From assembly GCA_947478405.1 (NCBI GenBank), contig CANJVX010000001.1, positions 62,001-126,000 of the forward strand: a DNA stretch of 64,000 bases, read 5' to 3'. Below the pieces are notes generated by a model. The model was not told the origin of the DNA, did not search any database, and saw only the letters and a list, made by a program, of their open reading frames with translations. Shown piece by piece: positions 47,699-55,590 of the stretch; position 1 is the first letter of the stretch; the number at the start of each line of letters is the position of its first letter. The position numbers and the translations under genes were made by a program. The DNA comes from Beijerinckiaceae bacterium. Its GTDB lineage: Bacteria > Pseudomonadota > Alphaproteobacteria > Rhizobiales > Beijerinckiaceae.

Positions 47699-47968
47699 TG
47701 TGATCCCCTTTGAATGTTACGAGTAAATGCAAGAATTGTTCAGAATAAGAAATGTTTGCAACATAAATTTTCTACAGCCAAGTCGTAGTCAATACAAGTG
47801 TAAAGCAAAAAATACAGTCTCAGCCTGCAGTGCACTGGCATTCAAGGCACGAAACGTTATGTTGTGCCAAATGCACCAGATAGCCTGATGCAACATCTAG
47901 AAAACTTATTTATTACAGTGGGATATTGACTATCCTTCTGGCTCGAAACTGATTGGAAGGACGGCCAA

Positions 47969-49006
47969 TTGGGAGTTCCCGCCCCAGTAATCAGCGAAAC
48001 GGCTCTGCATGACTTTGTGACCCGCCTCTTCATGGCGCGGGGCATGGGGGCAGCGGATGCCGGTAAAATTGCCAGCGTCCTCGTCTGGGCCGACATGCGC
48101 GGCAGCGATACCCATGGGGTCAGCCGAATTCCCCATTATTTTGGCATGATCGACAAAGGCGCCATGAAGCCGGGTGCGGAGCCGCGCATCCAGGCTGATT
48201 TCGGTGCCATGTTTTCGGTCGATGCGCAGGGAGCTGCCGGTCCTGTGGCGATGGCAGCCGTTTTGGAGGGCGCGCAGCATCGGGCGCGCCAGTTCGGAAT
48301 TGGTCTGGGTGTGATGGGTCGTGCGACACATGCCGGTGCCATCGGATTTTATGCTGAAGACGCAGCGCGCAATGGATTTGCCGCCATTGCTTTTGCAGCA
48401 GGCCCACCGCTCATGGCTTATGAGGGCGCGCGCATTGCCGGCGCATCGACAGCACCACTTGCCATTGCAGTGCCAGGTGGCCCTGAAGGTGTCGTGTTAC
48501 TCGATATGGCTGCCAGTCAGGTCTCCAATGGACGATTGAAGAAAGCGCGACGCAATAATGAAACCTTGCCCGAAGGCTGGGCGCTTGATGCGGAAGGTCG
48601 TCCCGCAACGCAAGCTGCAAAAGCCGCAACCTTGTTGCCGCTAGGTGGCCCGAAAGGATCTGGGTTTGCACTTATGACGGAAATTCTGACAAGCGTGTTG
48701 GCAGGTGCGCCCCTCTTGTCACCCATGCTTGTGCAGGGCAAGAAGGGTCATGGTCAGAGTGCCACAATGATCGTCATCGACATTGCACGGCTGCGTGTCA
48801 TGTCCGATTTTACAGAAGATATGAATGAGCTTGTAAGCGCGATCAAGGGTCTGCCACGTGTCGAGGGTGTGGACGAAATACGCTTGCCCGGTGAGCGCGG
48901 TGCGCGTGCGCTGAAAGCTGCTCGCACCGGCGGGATCAAGATTGGTGTTAAAGTCTGGGATGAATTGATCGAGGTTGCGCAGGCGCACGGCGTCGCGTTG
49001 CCGTGA
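47969..49006 (+). CDS. Ldh-family (malate/L-lactate/ureidoglycolate) oxidoreductase
   Basis: 345-residue NAD(P)-dependent dehydrogenase of the Ldh_2 family, unrelated to classic MDH/LDH. Recognisable elements: WADMRGSDTHGVSRIPHY with the catalytic His near residue 49, GVMGRATHAGAIGFYAEDAARNG near 115-135, LDMAASQVSNGRLKKARRNNE, and GGPKGSGFALMTEILTSVLAGA. Substrates in the family are 2-hydroxy acids; which one is not predictable here. Start TTG at 47969 with GGAAGGA seven bases upstream. It precedes a TctC gene by 43 bp and is probably cotranscribed with it. Confidence 0.87.
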   Translation: MGVPAPVISETALHDFVTRLFMARGMGAADAGKIASVLVWADMRGSDTHGVSRIPHYFGMIDKGAMKPGAEPRIQADFGAMFSVDAQGAAGPVAMAAVLEGAQHRARQFGIGLGVMGRATHAGAIGFYAEDAARNGFAAIAFAAGPPLMAYEGARIAGASTAPLAIAVPGGPEGVVLLDMAASQVSNGRLKKARRNNETLPEGWALDAEGRPATQAAKAATLLPLGGPKGSGFALMTEILTSVLAGAPLLSPMLVQGKKGHGQSATMIVIDIARLRVMSDFTEDMNELVSAIKGLPRVEGVDEIRLPGERGARALKAARTGGIKIGVKVWDELIEVAQAHGVALP

Positions 49007-49049
49007 ATAAAGCGCTCCGAAAGGAGTGCAGGGTTAGGGAGAAAACGAA

Positions 49050-50060
49050 ATGAAAAAAACTAACAGCCTGTTTGGCGCCGCCTTGATTGCAGGCATTTTT
49101 GCAAATGTGCCTGTGCAAGCGGATGCTATGAGTGATTTTTATCGTGGAAAAAATATAACATTTCTCGTTGGTTCTGATCCCGGCGGATCTTTTGGTCCCT
49201 ATGCCCAGATTCTTGCCGAGCACATGCCGAAATATATTCCCGAAAAGCCAAAGTTCATCATCAAATATACGGGCGGAGAATCCGGCGGGTTGAATCTTGC
49301 CAATTCCGTGCGCGCAAATATGCCTGTCGATGGCACTACCATTGCGATGACGCAGCAGACAATTGTTCTCAACCAAGTACTTCAGCCCCAATATGCTAAA
49401 TATGACGCGCGCGAATGGTTGTGGCTGGGCAATATGGCACCCGTGCGCAACATGCTGTCGATCTGGCACACGGCGAAAGCCCAAACTATTGCTGAAGCCA
49501 AGACGACCGAAGTCATTATCGGTGCCACTGGCCCAAGCTCGCCGACCTATATTGTCCCAAATCTGCTGAACAAATTTCTGGGTACGAAGTACAAGATCGT
49601 TACCGGCTACAAGGGTGCAGCTGATCTCAATCTCGCCATGCAGCGCGGCGAGATCGAGGGGCGCGGCGCATCCTGGGTGAGTGTTCAGCTCGCCATGCCC
49701 GATGCGATTGCCGATGGTCGCATCAAGCCCGTTGTCTTCGCCTCCATCACGCGTGAGCCCAGTGCCCCCGATGTGCCGACACTGGCTGAAATCATGACTG
49801 ATCCGGTGCACCGTCAGGTCGCAGAATTTCTGTCAGCCGAATCAGATTTCGGACGCAGTGTCTTCATGCCGCCAGGCGTACCCGCAGACCGGGTCGCCAT
49901 GATGCGCGAGGCCTTCCAGAAGACGATGAAGGATGAAGCCTTCCTGGCGGATGCCAAGCGACTCAATCTGACCATTGAGCCGATGACCCATGAGCAACTG
50001 GCCAAGATTACAGCCAAGGTCGTCAGCGCCCCCAAAGAGGTGATTGAACTGGCCAAATAA
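49050..50060 (+). CDS. tctC: Tripartite tricarboxylate transporter substrate-binding protein (TctC/Bug)
   Basis: Periplasmic binding protein of 336 residues with a signal peptide (MKKTNSLFGAALIAGIFANVP, cleavage near VQADA). The Bug/TctC fold is shown by FYRGKNITFLVGSDPGGSFGPYAQ, IIGATGPSSPTYIVPNLLN and the C-terminal MPPGVPADRVAMMREAFQK. It presents a carboxylate to a TctA/TctB membrane complex; a fused TctAB is encoded 1.4 kb away on the other strand. GGGAGAAAACGAA precedes the ATG. The upstream Ldh gene suggests a hydroxy- or oxo-carboxylate. Confidence 0.9.
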   Translation: MKKTNSLFGAALIAGIFANVPVQADAMSDFYRGKNITFLVGSDPGGSFGPYAQILAEHMPKYIPEKPKFIIKYTGGESGGLNLANSVRANMPVDGTTIAMTQQTIVLNQVLQPQYAKYDAREWLWLGNMAPVRNMLSIWHTAKAQTIAEAKTTEVIIGATGPSSPTYIVPNLLNKFLGTKYKIVTGYKGAADLNLAMQRGEIEGRGASWVSVQLAMPDAIADGRIKPVVFASITREPSAPDVPTLAEIMTDPVHRQVAEFLSAESDFGRSVFMPPGVPADRVAMMREAFQKTMKDEAFLADAKRLNLTIEPMTHEQLAKITAKVVSAPKEVIELAK

Positions 50061-50236
50061 GGCCGGCCGGGCAGGAATGGGGGCTTAGTGGAGGAGTTCT
50101 CCCCCGCCGATTGCCCCTTCAGGCGGATGTGCGTTGCATCGGCTCTCGAAAAGGTGCAAACGCGGGTTGAGCTTCCTCGGTCGCCCGTTACACGGGCGGG
50201 GGCGCGACAAGTTTCAAATTCTGACGGAGATACCCA

Positions 50237-50512
50237 ATGGCCAAGACCCCCAGCGAAAGCAAAGCCGGTGGCGCTTTCATGAAGCCCCTGCAGCCATCGA
50301 AGGAGCTGGCAGCCATTGTCGGCAACGATCCGCTGCCCCGCTCTGAAGTTGTCAGCAAGATGTGGGAATACATCAAGGGCAATTCGCTCCAGAACCCCGC
50401 CAACAAGCGCGAGATCCTGGCCGACGCCAAGCTTGAAGCCGTGTTCGGACGTAAGCAGGTCACCATGTTCGAGATGAACAAGTATATTGCTCAGCACCTG
50501 AAGAATATTTAG
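50237..50512 (+). CDS. SWIB/MDM2 domain protein
   Basis: 91-residue stand-alone SWIB domain: FMKPLQPSKELAAIVG, LPRSEVVSKMWEYIKGNSLQNPANKREI and MFEMNKYIAQHLKNI cover the whole fold. SWIB domains occur in eukaryotic chromatin remodellers and, as single-domain proteins, in chlamydiae and several alphaproteobacteria, where the role is unclear. GGAGA lies eight bases before the ATG. It ends in a good terminator. Confidence 0.92.
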   Translation: MAKTPSESKAGGAFMKPLQPSKELAAIVGNDPLPRSEVVSKMWEYIKGNSLQNPANKREILADAKLEAVFGRKQVTMFEMNKYIAQHLKNI

Positions 50513-50530
50513 GCTCAAGCTTCTAGCTTT

Positions 50531-50564
50531 AAGGGCGCTGCCTTCACGGGTGGCGCCCTTTTTT
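50531..50564 (+). terminator. Terminator after the SWIB gene
   Basis: Eight-bp stem AAGGGCGC/GCGCCCTT (50531-50538 with 50553-50560) followed by a T-run. Confidence 0.8.
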
Positions 50565-50633
50565 ATGGCGACCATAGGCTTGTGGTAGTTTGCGCGATGC
50601 GGGGCTAGTCCGACCTAGCCTCTGTGTTGGAAT

Positions 50634-51377
50634 ATGATCTTGCGCCAGATCCGTCTTCTCACGTGGAATGTACACCGGTGCCTTGGCATTGACGGGCGCA
50701 TTTCGCCTGCGCGCATTGCTGATGTGATCGCGGCAGCTGCGCCCGATATTGTCGCGCTGCAGGAAGTCGATGTCATGCGCAAACGCACCGGGTATGTCGA
50801 TCAGGCAGAAGAGATTGCGCATCGGCTCGGCATGGACTCCCATTTTCATAACAACCTGTGCGTACTCGAAGAGCAATATGGCGATGCCATCCTGACGACA
50901 CTCCCGTCGCGCTTGATGCATTCCGGTCGATTACCTGCTCTGCCGGGATTGCGCAGCATCGAGCCGCGTGGTGCAGTCTGGGCGCGCATTGATTGTGGTG
51001 GCGTTATCCTCAATGTCATCAATACGCATCTGTCGCTCGTCCCGCGCGAGCGGCGCTCACAGACCGAATGCTTACTGGGGCCCGAATGGATATCACGCGA
51101 GGATTGCGAAGGTGCCATTGCTCTTGTGGGTGATTTTAATCTTGTGCCACGTTCGCATGTCTATCATCGACTGACGAAAGCGCTGAAAGATGCCCAGCGC
51201 TCGCCGGGCATTGGTCGCACACAACCCACATTCCCGTCAGGTTTTCCGGTCTTGCGCATCGACCATGTGTTCATGCGTGGTGAGGTGCAGGTCACGCACG
51301 TCGATGTCATTCGTAACCGTCTTACGCGTGTAGCGTCTGATCATTTGCCACTGGTCGTTGATTTACAAATATCGTGA
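50634..51377 (+). CDS. Endonuclease/exonuclease/phosphatase family protein
   Basis: 247-residue Mg-dependent phosphodiesterase fold. Motifs in order: LLTWNVHRCLG (Asn), IVALQEVD (Glu), NTHLSLVPRERRSQ, ALVGDFNLVPRS (Asp-x-Asn) and ASDHLPLVVDL (final Asp-His). No signal peptide or membrane segment. Substrates of this family range from DNA to phospholipids and are not predictable here. Convergent with the TctAB gene across a bidirectional terminator. Confidence 0.88.
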   Translation: MILRQIRLLTWNVHRCLGIDGRISPARIADVIAAAAPDIVALQEVDVMRKRTGYVDQAEEIAHRLGMDSHFHNNLCVLEEQYGDAILTTLPSRLMHSGRLPALPGLRSIEPRGAVWARIDCGGVILNVINTHLSLVPRERRSQTECLLGPEWISREDCEGAIALVGDFNLVPRSHVYHRLTKALKDAQRSPGIGRTQPTFPSGFPVLRIDHVFMRGEVQVTHVDVIRNRLTRVASDHLPLVVDLQIS

Positions 51378-51388
51378 CCTCACAAAAA

Positions 51389-51412
51389 ATGGCCGGGCTG
51401 ATGCCCGGCCAT
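51389..51412. terminator. Bidirectional terminator
   Basis: Ten-bp perfect stem ATGGCCGGGC/GCCCGGCCAT with loop TGAT, A-run on the left and Ts on the right, between the convergent EEP and TctAB genes. Confidence 0.8.
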
Positions 51413-51436
51413 TCTGTTTCGCGTCTCGCCTCTGTC

Positions 51437-53515
51437 TTAGACCGAGGGGATGAGACCTTTCAGTGCGGGGAACCATCCGCCAATATATGTCTGTGGCCAT
51501 GGAATGGTCAGCAGTTGGTCGAAGAGTACATAGACGAAAATCGTCAAGATAATCGCTTGCGGAATGACCAGCGACCAACGCTCCTTGGTTTCCTCAAGGC
51601 GCATGAAGGCGACTACAAAGATAGGAACGGTTGGAATAAGACCAATCACAGCCATTGAGATCATAAAGCCTATCAGCCAGCCGAAGAACATGGCTGCGCG
51701 CCGCAAGATCGTCCACGTATCAAGGTGGTCGGTTGTTGCTTCAAGATCCATGTGAAGCTTTTGCTCGATCTGTTCCGTCATCACGCCGGCCATGCCCACG
51801 TCAGTCTGTGAGTCCGGCTTTCGGAAGAGATAGTTGAACAGACTGACTGACAAGACGACCCCGGCAACCGAGCCGACAATCATCGGCACGATCTTGGCGT
51901 GCATGTTCCAGTGCGATGCTTCCCACATCATGTAGCCAAGGACGGCGAACAAGAAGATGTAGAAGAGCTGATCAGCCTGGAAGTTTGGTTTGAAGTGGAA
52001 GCCCGTCAACATTTTGCGCAGGCCGCCGTGGATCTTGATGTCCTGAAGGAATGGACGCATCAGACCAAACAGCGCGAAAGCGAAGATGACGAGCACGATC
52101 GGGCGGGCAAACCATTCCACACCATAACGCTGGATCGAGATGAAGAGATAACGCTCAACGATCTCCCCCAGCACGCAGCCGAGCAGCAACGGAGGGCGCG
52201 GCCACTTCAGCATTTTCATCGCCCAGCCGAGCAGGCCGAAGATGAGCAGCGTGTAGAGGTCCCCCCAGTTACGTGAACCCTGGAACGCACCGATGTAAAT
52301 AATTGCCAGTGTCGCGGGCAGGATCAGCGTGTAGCGCAACGTGGCCAGACGCGCGAATTGCGCGCTGAACAAGTAGCACAGGCCCGCACCCAAAACGTTG
52401 GCGAGAGCCACCGACCAGACCATTGCATAGGTCACGTCGAGGTTTTTCGTCAGCATGTCGGGTCCAGGCACCAGACCGTGGATGAGGAAGGCACCGAGCA
52501 GGATCGCCATGCCGGCGGAGCCGGGCACACCGAATGCCACGGTCGGCACAAGCGCGCCACCTTCACGCGAATTGTTTGCGCTTTCAGATGCTATTACCCC
52601 ACGCACGTCACCCTTGCCGAAGGTCAGGGCAGCGCCCTTTTCCGTTTTCAGGGCGTGGCCATAAGCAAGCCAGTCAACGATGGCACCAGAAAGGCCGGGA
52701 ATCGCGCCAAGCGTTGCGCCAAGCCAAGAGCAGCGTAGAACGAGCCACCAATGGGTGAAGCAATCGCGTGCGCCTTGCACCATGCCCGACGTCGATGTGG
52801 CGAGCTGTTTAGAGCCCGGTGCAATCGATTGACGGGAAATCGCAAGGTCAGCGAGTTCTGGCAGAGCGAAGAGACCGAGCACGATGGGGACAAGTGGAGC
52901 ACCTTCCCAAAGGTAAAGGCTGTCGAGCGTCCAGCGCAGCGTGCCGGTCTGCGGGTCAGAGCCGACCATGGAAATCATCAGACCGATACAGCCTGCCGAT
53001 AGGCCGCGCAGCGGGGCGCTACCCGATAGCACGGCCACCATAGATATGCCGAGCACGGCAAAGGCCAATAGCTCTGGAGATCCTATAAAAAGCATAACTG
53101 GTCGAAGGACCGGTAGCAGAACAGCCATCAGGGCCGCGCCGAAAATACCGCCCATCATTGAAGACATGTAAGCAGCGGACAAAGCGCGCGAGGCTTCTCC
53201 GCGCTTGGCCATAGGCAAGCCATCCAGCACGGTCGCTGCAGACCCCGCCCCTCCGGGCACACCAAAGAGAATGGCCGGGATGGGATCACCCGTGGCTGTG
53301 GTCGCGCCAAGCCCGAGAAGCAAGGCCATAGCCGCATAAGGATCCATGTTGAAAGTGAAGGGCAGCAGCAAGGCGGTGCCGGCAAGTCCACCGATTCCCG
53401 GCAGAATGCCAAGCACGAGACCCATGATGACGCCCAAGAAGAGCAACGACATCCGGAACGGGTCCATCAGCATCACAAACGCCTTGGCGGCGCTGTCGAG
53501 CATAGAGACGTCCAT
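51437..53515 (-). CDS. Fused TctA-TctB tripartite tricarboxylate transporter permease
   Basis: 692-residue membrane protein. Residues 1 to about 505 are a complete TctA permease: GLVLGILPGIGGLAGTALLLP near 33, then GDPIPAILFGVPGGAGSAAT near 95 and the paired repeat VPTVAFGVPGSAGMAILLGAF near 335. From about 530 to 685 a second unit with four helices (FYIFLFAVLGYMMWEASHW onwards, ending FVYVLFDQLLTIPWP) matches the small TctB subunit, normally a separate gene. No separate tctB is visible nearby. With TctC it would form a complete secondary carboxylate importer. Confidence 0.85.
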   Translation of the reverse strand: MDVSMLDSAAKAFVMLMDPFRMSLLFLGVIMGLVLGILPGIGGLAGTALLLPFTFNMDPYAAMALLLGLGATTATGDPIPAILFGVPGGAGSAATVLDGLPMAKRGEASRALSAAYMSSMMGGIFGAALMAVLLPVLRPVMLFIGSPELLAFAVLGISMVAVLSGSAPLRGLSAGCIGLMISMVGSDPQTGTLRWTLDSLYLWEGAPLVPIVLGLFALPELADLAISRQSIAPGSKQLATSTSGMVQGARDCFTHWWLVLRCSWLGATLGAIPGLSGAIVDWLAYGHALKTEKGAALTFGKGDVRGVIASESANNSREGGALVPTVAFGVPGSAGMAILLGAFLIHGLVPGPDMLTKNLDVTYAMVWSVALANVLGAGLCYLFSAQFARLATLRYTLILPATLAIIYIGAFQGSRNWGDLYTLLIFGLLGWAMKMLKWPRPPLLLGCVLGEIVERYLFISIQRYGVEWFARPIVLVIFAFALFGLMRPFLQDIKIHGGLRKMLTGFHFKPNFQADQLFYIFLFAVLGYMMWEASHWNMHAKIVPMIVGSVAGVVLSVSLFNYLFRKPDSQTDVGMAGVMTEQIEQKLHMDLEATTDHLDTWTILRRAAMFFGWLIGFMISMAVIGLIPTVPIFVVAFMRLEETKERWSLVIPQAIILTIFVYVLFDQLLTIPWPQTYIGGWFPALKGLIPSV

Positions 53516-53704
53516 ATTATTAACCTCTCGAAATCAAATAGCTTTTTGGACTTATTGTCCGCTTGGGCAGGCCGGCATGGCGTTGCCGAAAGTGATGGAT
53601 CGAAGGGCAAAAGAGCCCCGAGCGCGGTCGCGCGGACGGTCGCCTTGCGTTCCCTCAACGGAAGGGTAGCGTTTGGCACTCCCTCCTTCTATTATTGGGA
53701 TATA

Positions 53705-53733
53705 ATCATAGCAATTTTTCGAACGAAAGTCGA
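53705..53733 (-). promoter_or_regulatory. Possible sigma-70-type promoter for tctAB
   Basis: On the minus strand TCGACT (53733-53728) and TATGAT (53710-53705) are separated by 17 bp, with TGC just ahead of the -10. This predicts a leader of about 180 bases. The -35 is a poor match, so this is tentative. Confidence 0.35.
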
Positions 53734-53798
53734 AGGCCGCCAAATTTTCGTCCCAATTGGTTTCGTGAAAACTCTCGGGGGTTAGGAAAACGGGAGAA

Positions 53799-53836
53799 TT
53801 GCTTCAGTGCAGCATAGCTGCAGCAAAAGCGCAGCA
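53799..53836. repeat. Three GCAGCA repeats with 11-bp period, overlapping an operator-like palindrome
   Basis: GCAGCA occurs at 53809-53814, 53820-53825 and 53831-53836, exactly one helical turn apart. The first copy is the right half of TGCTTCAGTGCAGCA (53800-53814), an imperfect palindrome around a central G. Phased half-sites suggest cooperative protein binding. Confidence 0.6.
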
Positions 53837-53908
53837 TTTTTACGAGTACAAAAATAAAATGTTTAAAAACAACTATTTAACCCCAAAATAAATAACCGGA
53901 AGGCCAAA

Positions 53909-53978
53909 TTGCTGCGGTGCACAATATTTTTATCGAGGGTATTTCTTGCAGCAAATGAGAAAATTGTTGCGCTGCAAA
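53909..53978. promoter_or_regulatory. Two further TGC-rich palindromic sites
   Basis: TTGCTGCGGTGCACAA at 53909-53924 and TTGTTGCGCTGCAAAA near 53964-53979 share the layout TGYTGCRNTGCA with the site at 53800-53814; an extra GCAGCA lies at 53948-53953. The pattern resembles the TGC-rich boxes described for PhaR/AniA, regulators of polyhydroxybutyrate genes. Regulator identity is inferred. Confidence 0.4.
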
Positions 53979-54036
53979 AAGAAACACAGTCCAAGATTTC
54001 CTGATTTGCTCACCAAATTGTGAAAATATACCATGT

Positions 54037-54687
54037 CTAGTTAAGCTCGGCAGCGACCTTGAAGCCAGCTTCCGTCTTGCCCTTCACCTCATCAACCGTG
54101 ACGCCCGGCGCAAGCTCGATAAGCGTCATGCCGCTGCGGCCAGACTTGTCGATGCTGAAGACGGCCAGATCAGTGATGACGATATCGACGACACCCGAGC
54201 CCGTGAGGGGTAGCCCACATTTCTTGAGGAGCTTCGGGCTGCCTTTTGCAACATGCTCCATGACGACGACGACTTTCTTGACGCCTGCCACGAGGTCCAT
54301 GGCGCCGCCCATGCCCTTCACCATCTTGCCGGGTATCATCCAATTGGCCAGATCGCCATTTTCCGCCACTTCCATGGCGCCCAGGATCGATAGGTCGATA
54401 TGACCACCCCGGATCATTGCGAATGAATCGGCCGATGAGAAATAGCTCGTCGTCGGTAATTCGGTAATCGTCTGTTTGCCGGCATTGATGAGGTCGGCAT
54501 CTTCCTCGCCCTCAAAAGGAAAGGGGCCCATGCCCAGCATGCCGTTTTCGCTTTGCAGCTGCACTTTCATTCCGGCCGGAATGTAGTTCGAGACCAAGGT
54601 CGGGATGCCGATGCCAAGGTTCACATAAAAGCCGTCACGCAATTCCTTTGCCGCGCGCGCGGCCATGTCATCACGGGTCCAAGCCAT
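54037..54687 (-). CDS. scoB: 3-oxoacid CoA-transferase subunit B
   Basis: Beta subunit (216 residues) of the CoA transferase that moves CoA from succinyl-CoA to acetoacetate or a similar acid. The catalytic Glu is in the [13 protein letters not shown] motif near residue 47; [11 protein letters not shown] near the N terminus and [20 protein letters not shown] are family features. GAGGAG stands seven bases before ATG 54687; the extra 20 upstream codons are not used. It is 13 bp after scoA. Confidence 0.96.
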   Translation of the reverse strand: MAWTRDDMAARAAKELRDGFYVNLGIGIPTLVSNYIPAGMKVQLQSENGMLGMGPFPFEGEEDADLINAGKQTITELPTTSYFSSADSFAMIRGGHIDLSILGAMEVAENGDLANWMIPGKMVKGMGGAMDLVAGVKKVVVVMEHVAKGSPKLLKKCGLPLTGSGVVDIVITDLAVFSIDKSGRSGMTLIELAPGVTVDEVKGKTEAGFKVAAELN

Positions 54688-54700
54688 CGGAATTCTCCTC

Positions 54701-55402
54701 TCAGGCGCGCTTTCGGGTGGTACGCTGTTCGATGCGCTTTTCGCCACCCTGCAGGTGAATGATGCGCTGGACGAAAATGCCCGGCGTGATGATGTGATCG
54801 GGATCGATTTGGCCGGGCTGGACGAGATGCTCTACCTCCGCCACCGTCACCTTGCCGGCAGTTGCCATGATCGGATTGAAATTACGAGCCGTCTTCCGAT
54901 AGACGAGGTTTCCTTCGAGGTCACCCTTCCACGCATGGACCAGGGCAAGATCCGCTACAAGGCCGCGCTCCATGACATAGGTCTCGCCATCGAATTCCTT
55001 CAGTTCCTTGCCCTCGGCAATGATCGTGCCCACGCCCGTTTTGGTGAAAAAGGCCGGAATCCCCGCACCGCCAGCCCGAATACGCTCGGCCAGTGTGCCC
55101 TGCGGGTTGAACTCAAGTTCCAACTCGCCACCCAAGAATTGCTGCGCGAAGAGCTTGTTCTCACCCACATACGAAGAAACCATCTTCTTGATCTGCTTAG
55201 TCTCCAGCAGGACGCCGAGGCCAATCCCGTCCACACCTGCATTATTGGAGATGACGGTGAGGTTTTTGGCACCTGATTCCCGGATCGCCAGAATGAGACT
55301 CTCAGGGATGCCACAGAGGCCAAAGCCTCCCGACATGATGGTCATGCCATCTTTCAAGAGGCCCGCCAGGGCCGTAGTCGCGTCAGAATATACTTTGCTC
55401 AT
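54701..55402 (-). CDS. scoA: 3-oxoacid CoA-transferase subunit A
   Basis: Alpha subunit of the same enzyme, 233 residues. The CoA-binding [12 protein letters not shown] motif is near residue 23, followed by [23 protein letters not shown] and [26 protein letters not shown]. Together with scoB it can activate acetoacetate (from PHB turnover) or other 3-oxo acids, with succinyl-CoA supplied by the TCA cycle. Transcribed towards scoB and the tctAB upstream gap. Confidence 0.96.
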   Translation of the reverse strand: MSKVYSDATTALAGLLKDGMTIMSGGFGLCGIPESLILAIRESGAKNLTVISNNAGVDGIGLGVLLETKQIKKMVSSYVGENKLFAQQFLGGELELEFNPQGTLAERIRAGGAGIPAFFTKTGVGTIIAEGKELKEFDGETYVMERGLVADLALVHAWKGDLEGNLVYRKTARNFNPIMATAGKVTVAEVEHLVQPGQIDPDHIITPGIFVQRIIHLQGGEKRIEQRTTRKRA

Positions 55403-55590
55403 GGCGGCCAGCGCGCCTCCCCTTGATGACTGGAAACAAAATTAAAGGGAGAGCTTCGCCGGACCAAGCTTTTTTCGCAACTGCGGGATAAATTGCGAAA
55501 TTGAAGATTGGGCGGCCCCGATTGGCCAACCGCATCATCGTCCCCTATATCGGCAAAAGCGTTATTCAACATCTATTCAGCAAGGCAATC

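Larger units (their letters stand above)
53516..54036. other. 521-bp AT-rich gap upstream of tctAB with repeated TGC/GCA elements
   Basis: No credible gene on either strand. The half nearer scoB (about 53790-54030) is much more AT-rich than its surroundings. It carries three GCAGCA copies at 11-bp spacing and three copies of an imperfect palindrome of the form TGYTGCRNTGCARCA. A possible promoter for tctAB lies at 53705-53733. Details are in separate entries. Confidence 0.7.

Noticed and set aside
53546-53785. Plus-strand open frame of 79 codons in the tctAB upstream gap, and overlapping minus-strand frames
   Set aside because: No ribosome site, no recognisable features and unlike neighbouring genes in composition; probably chance.
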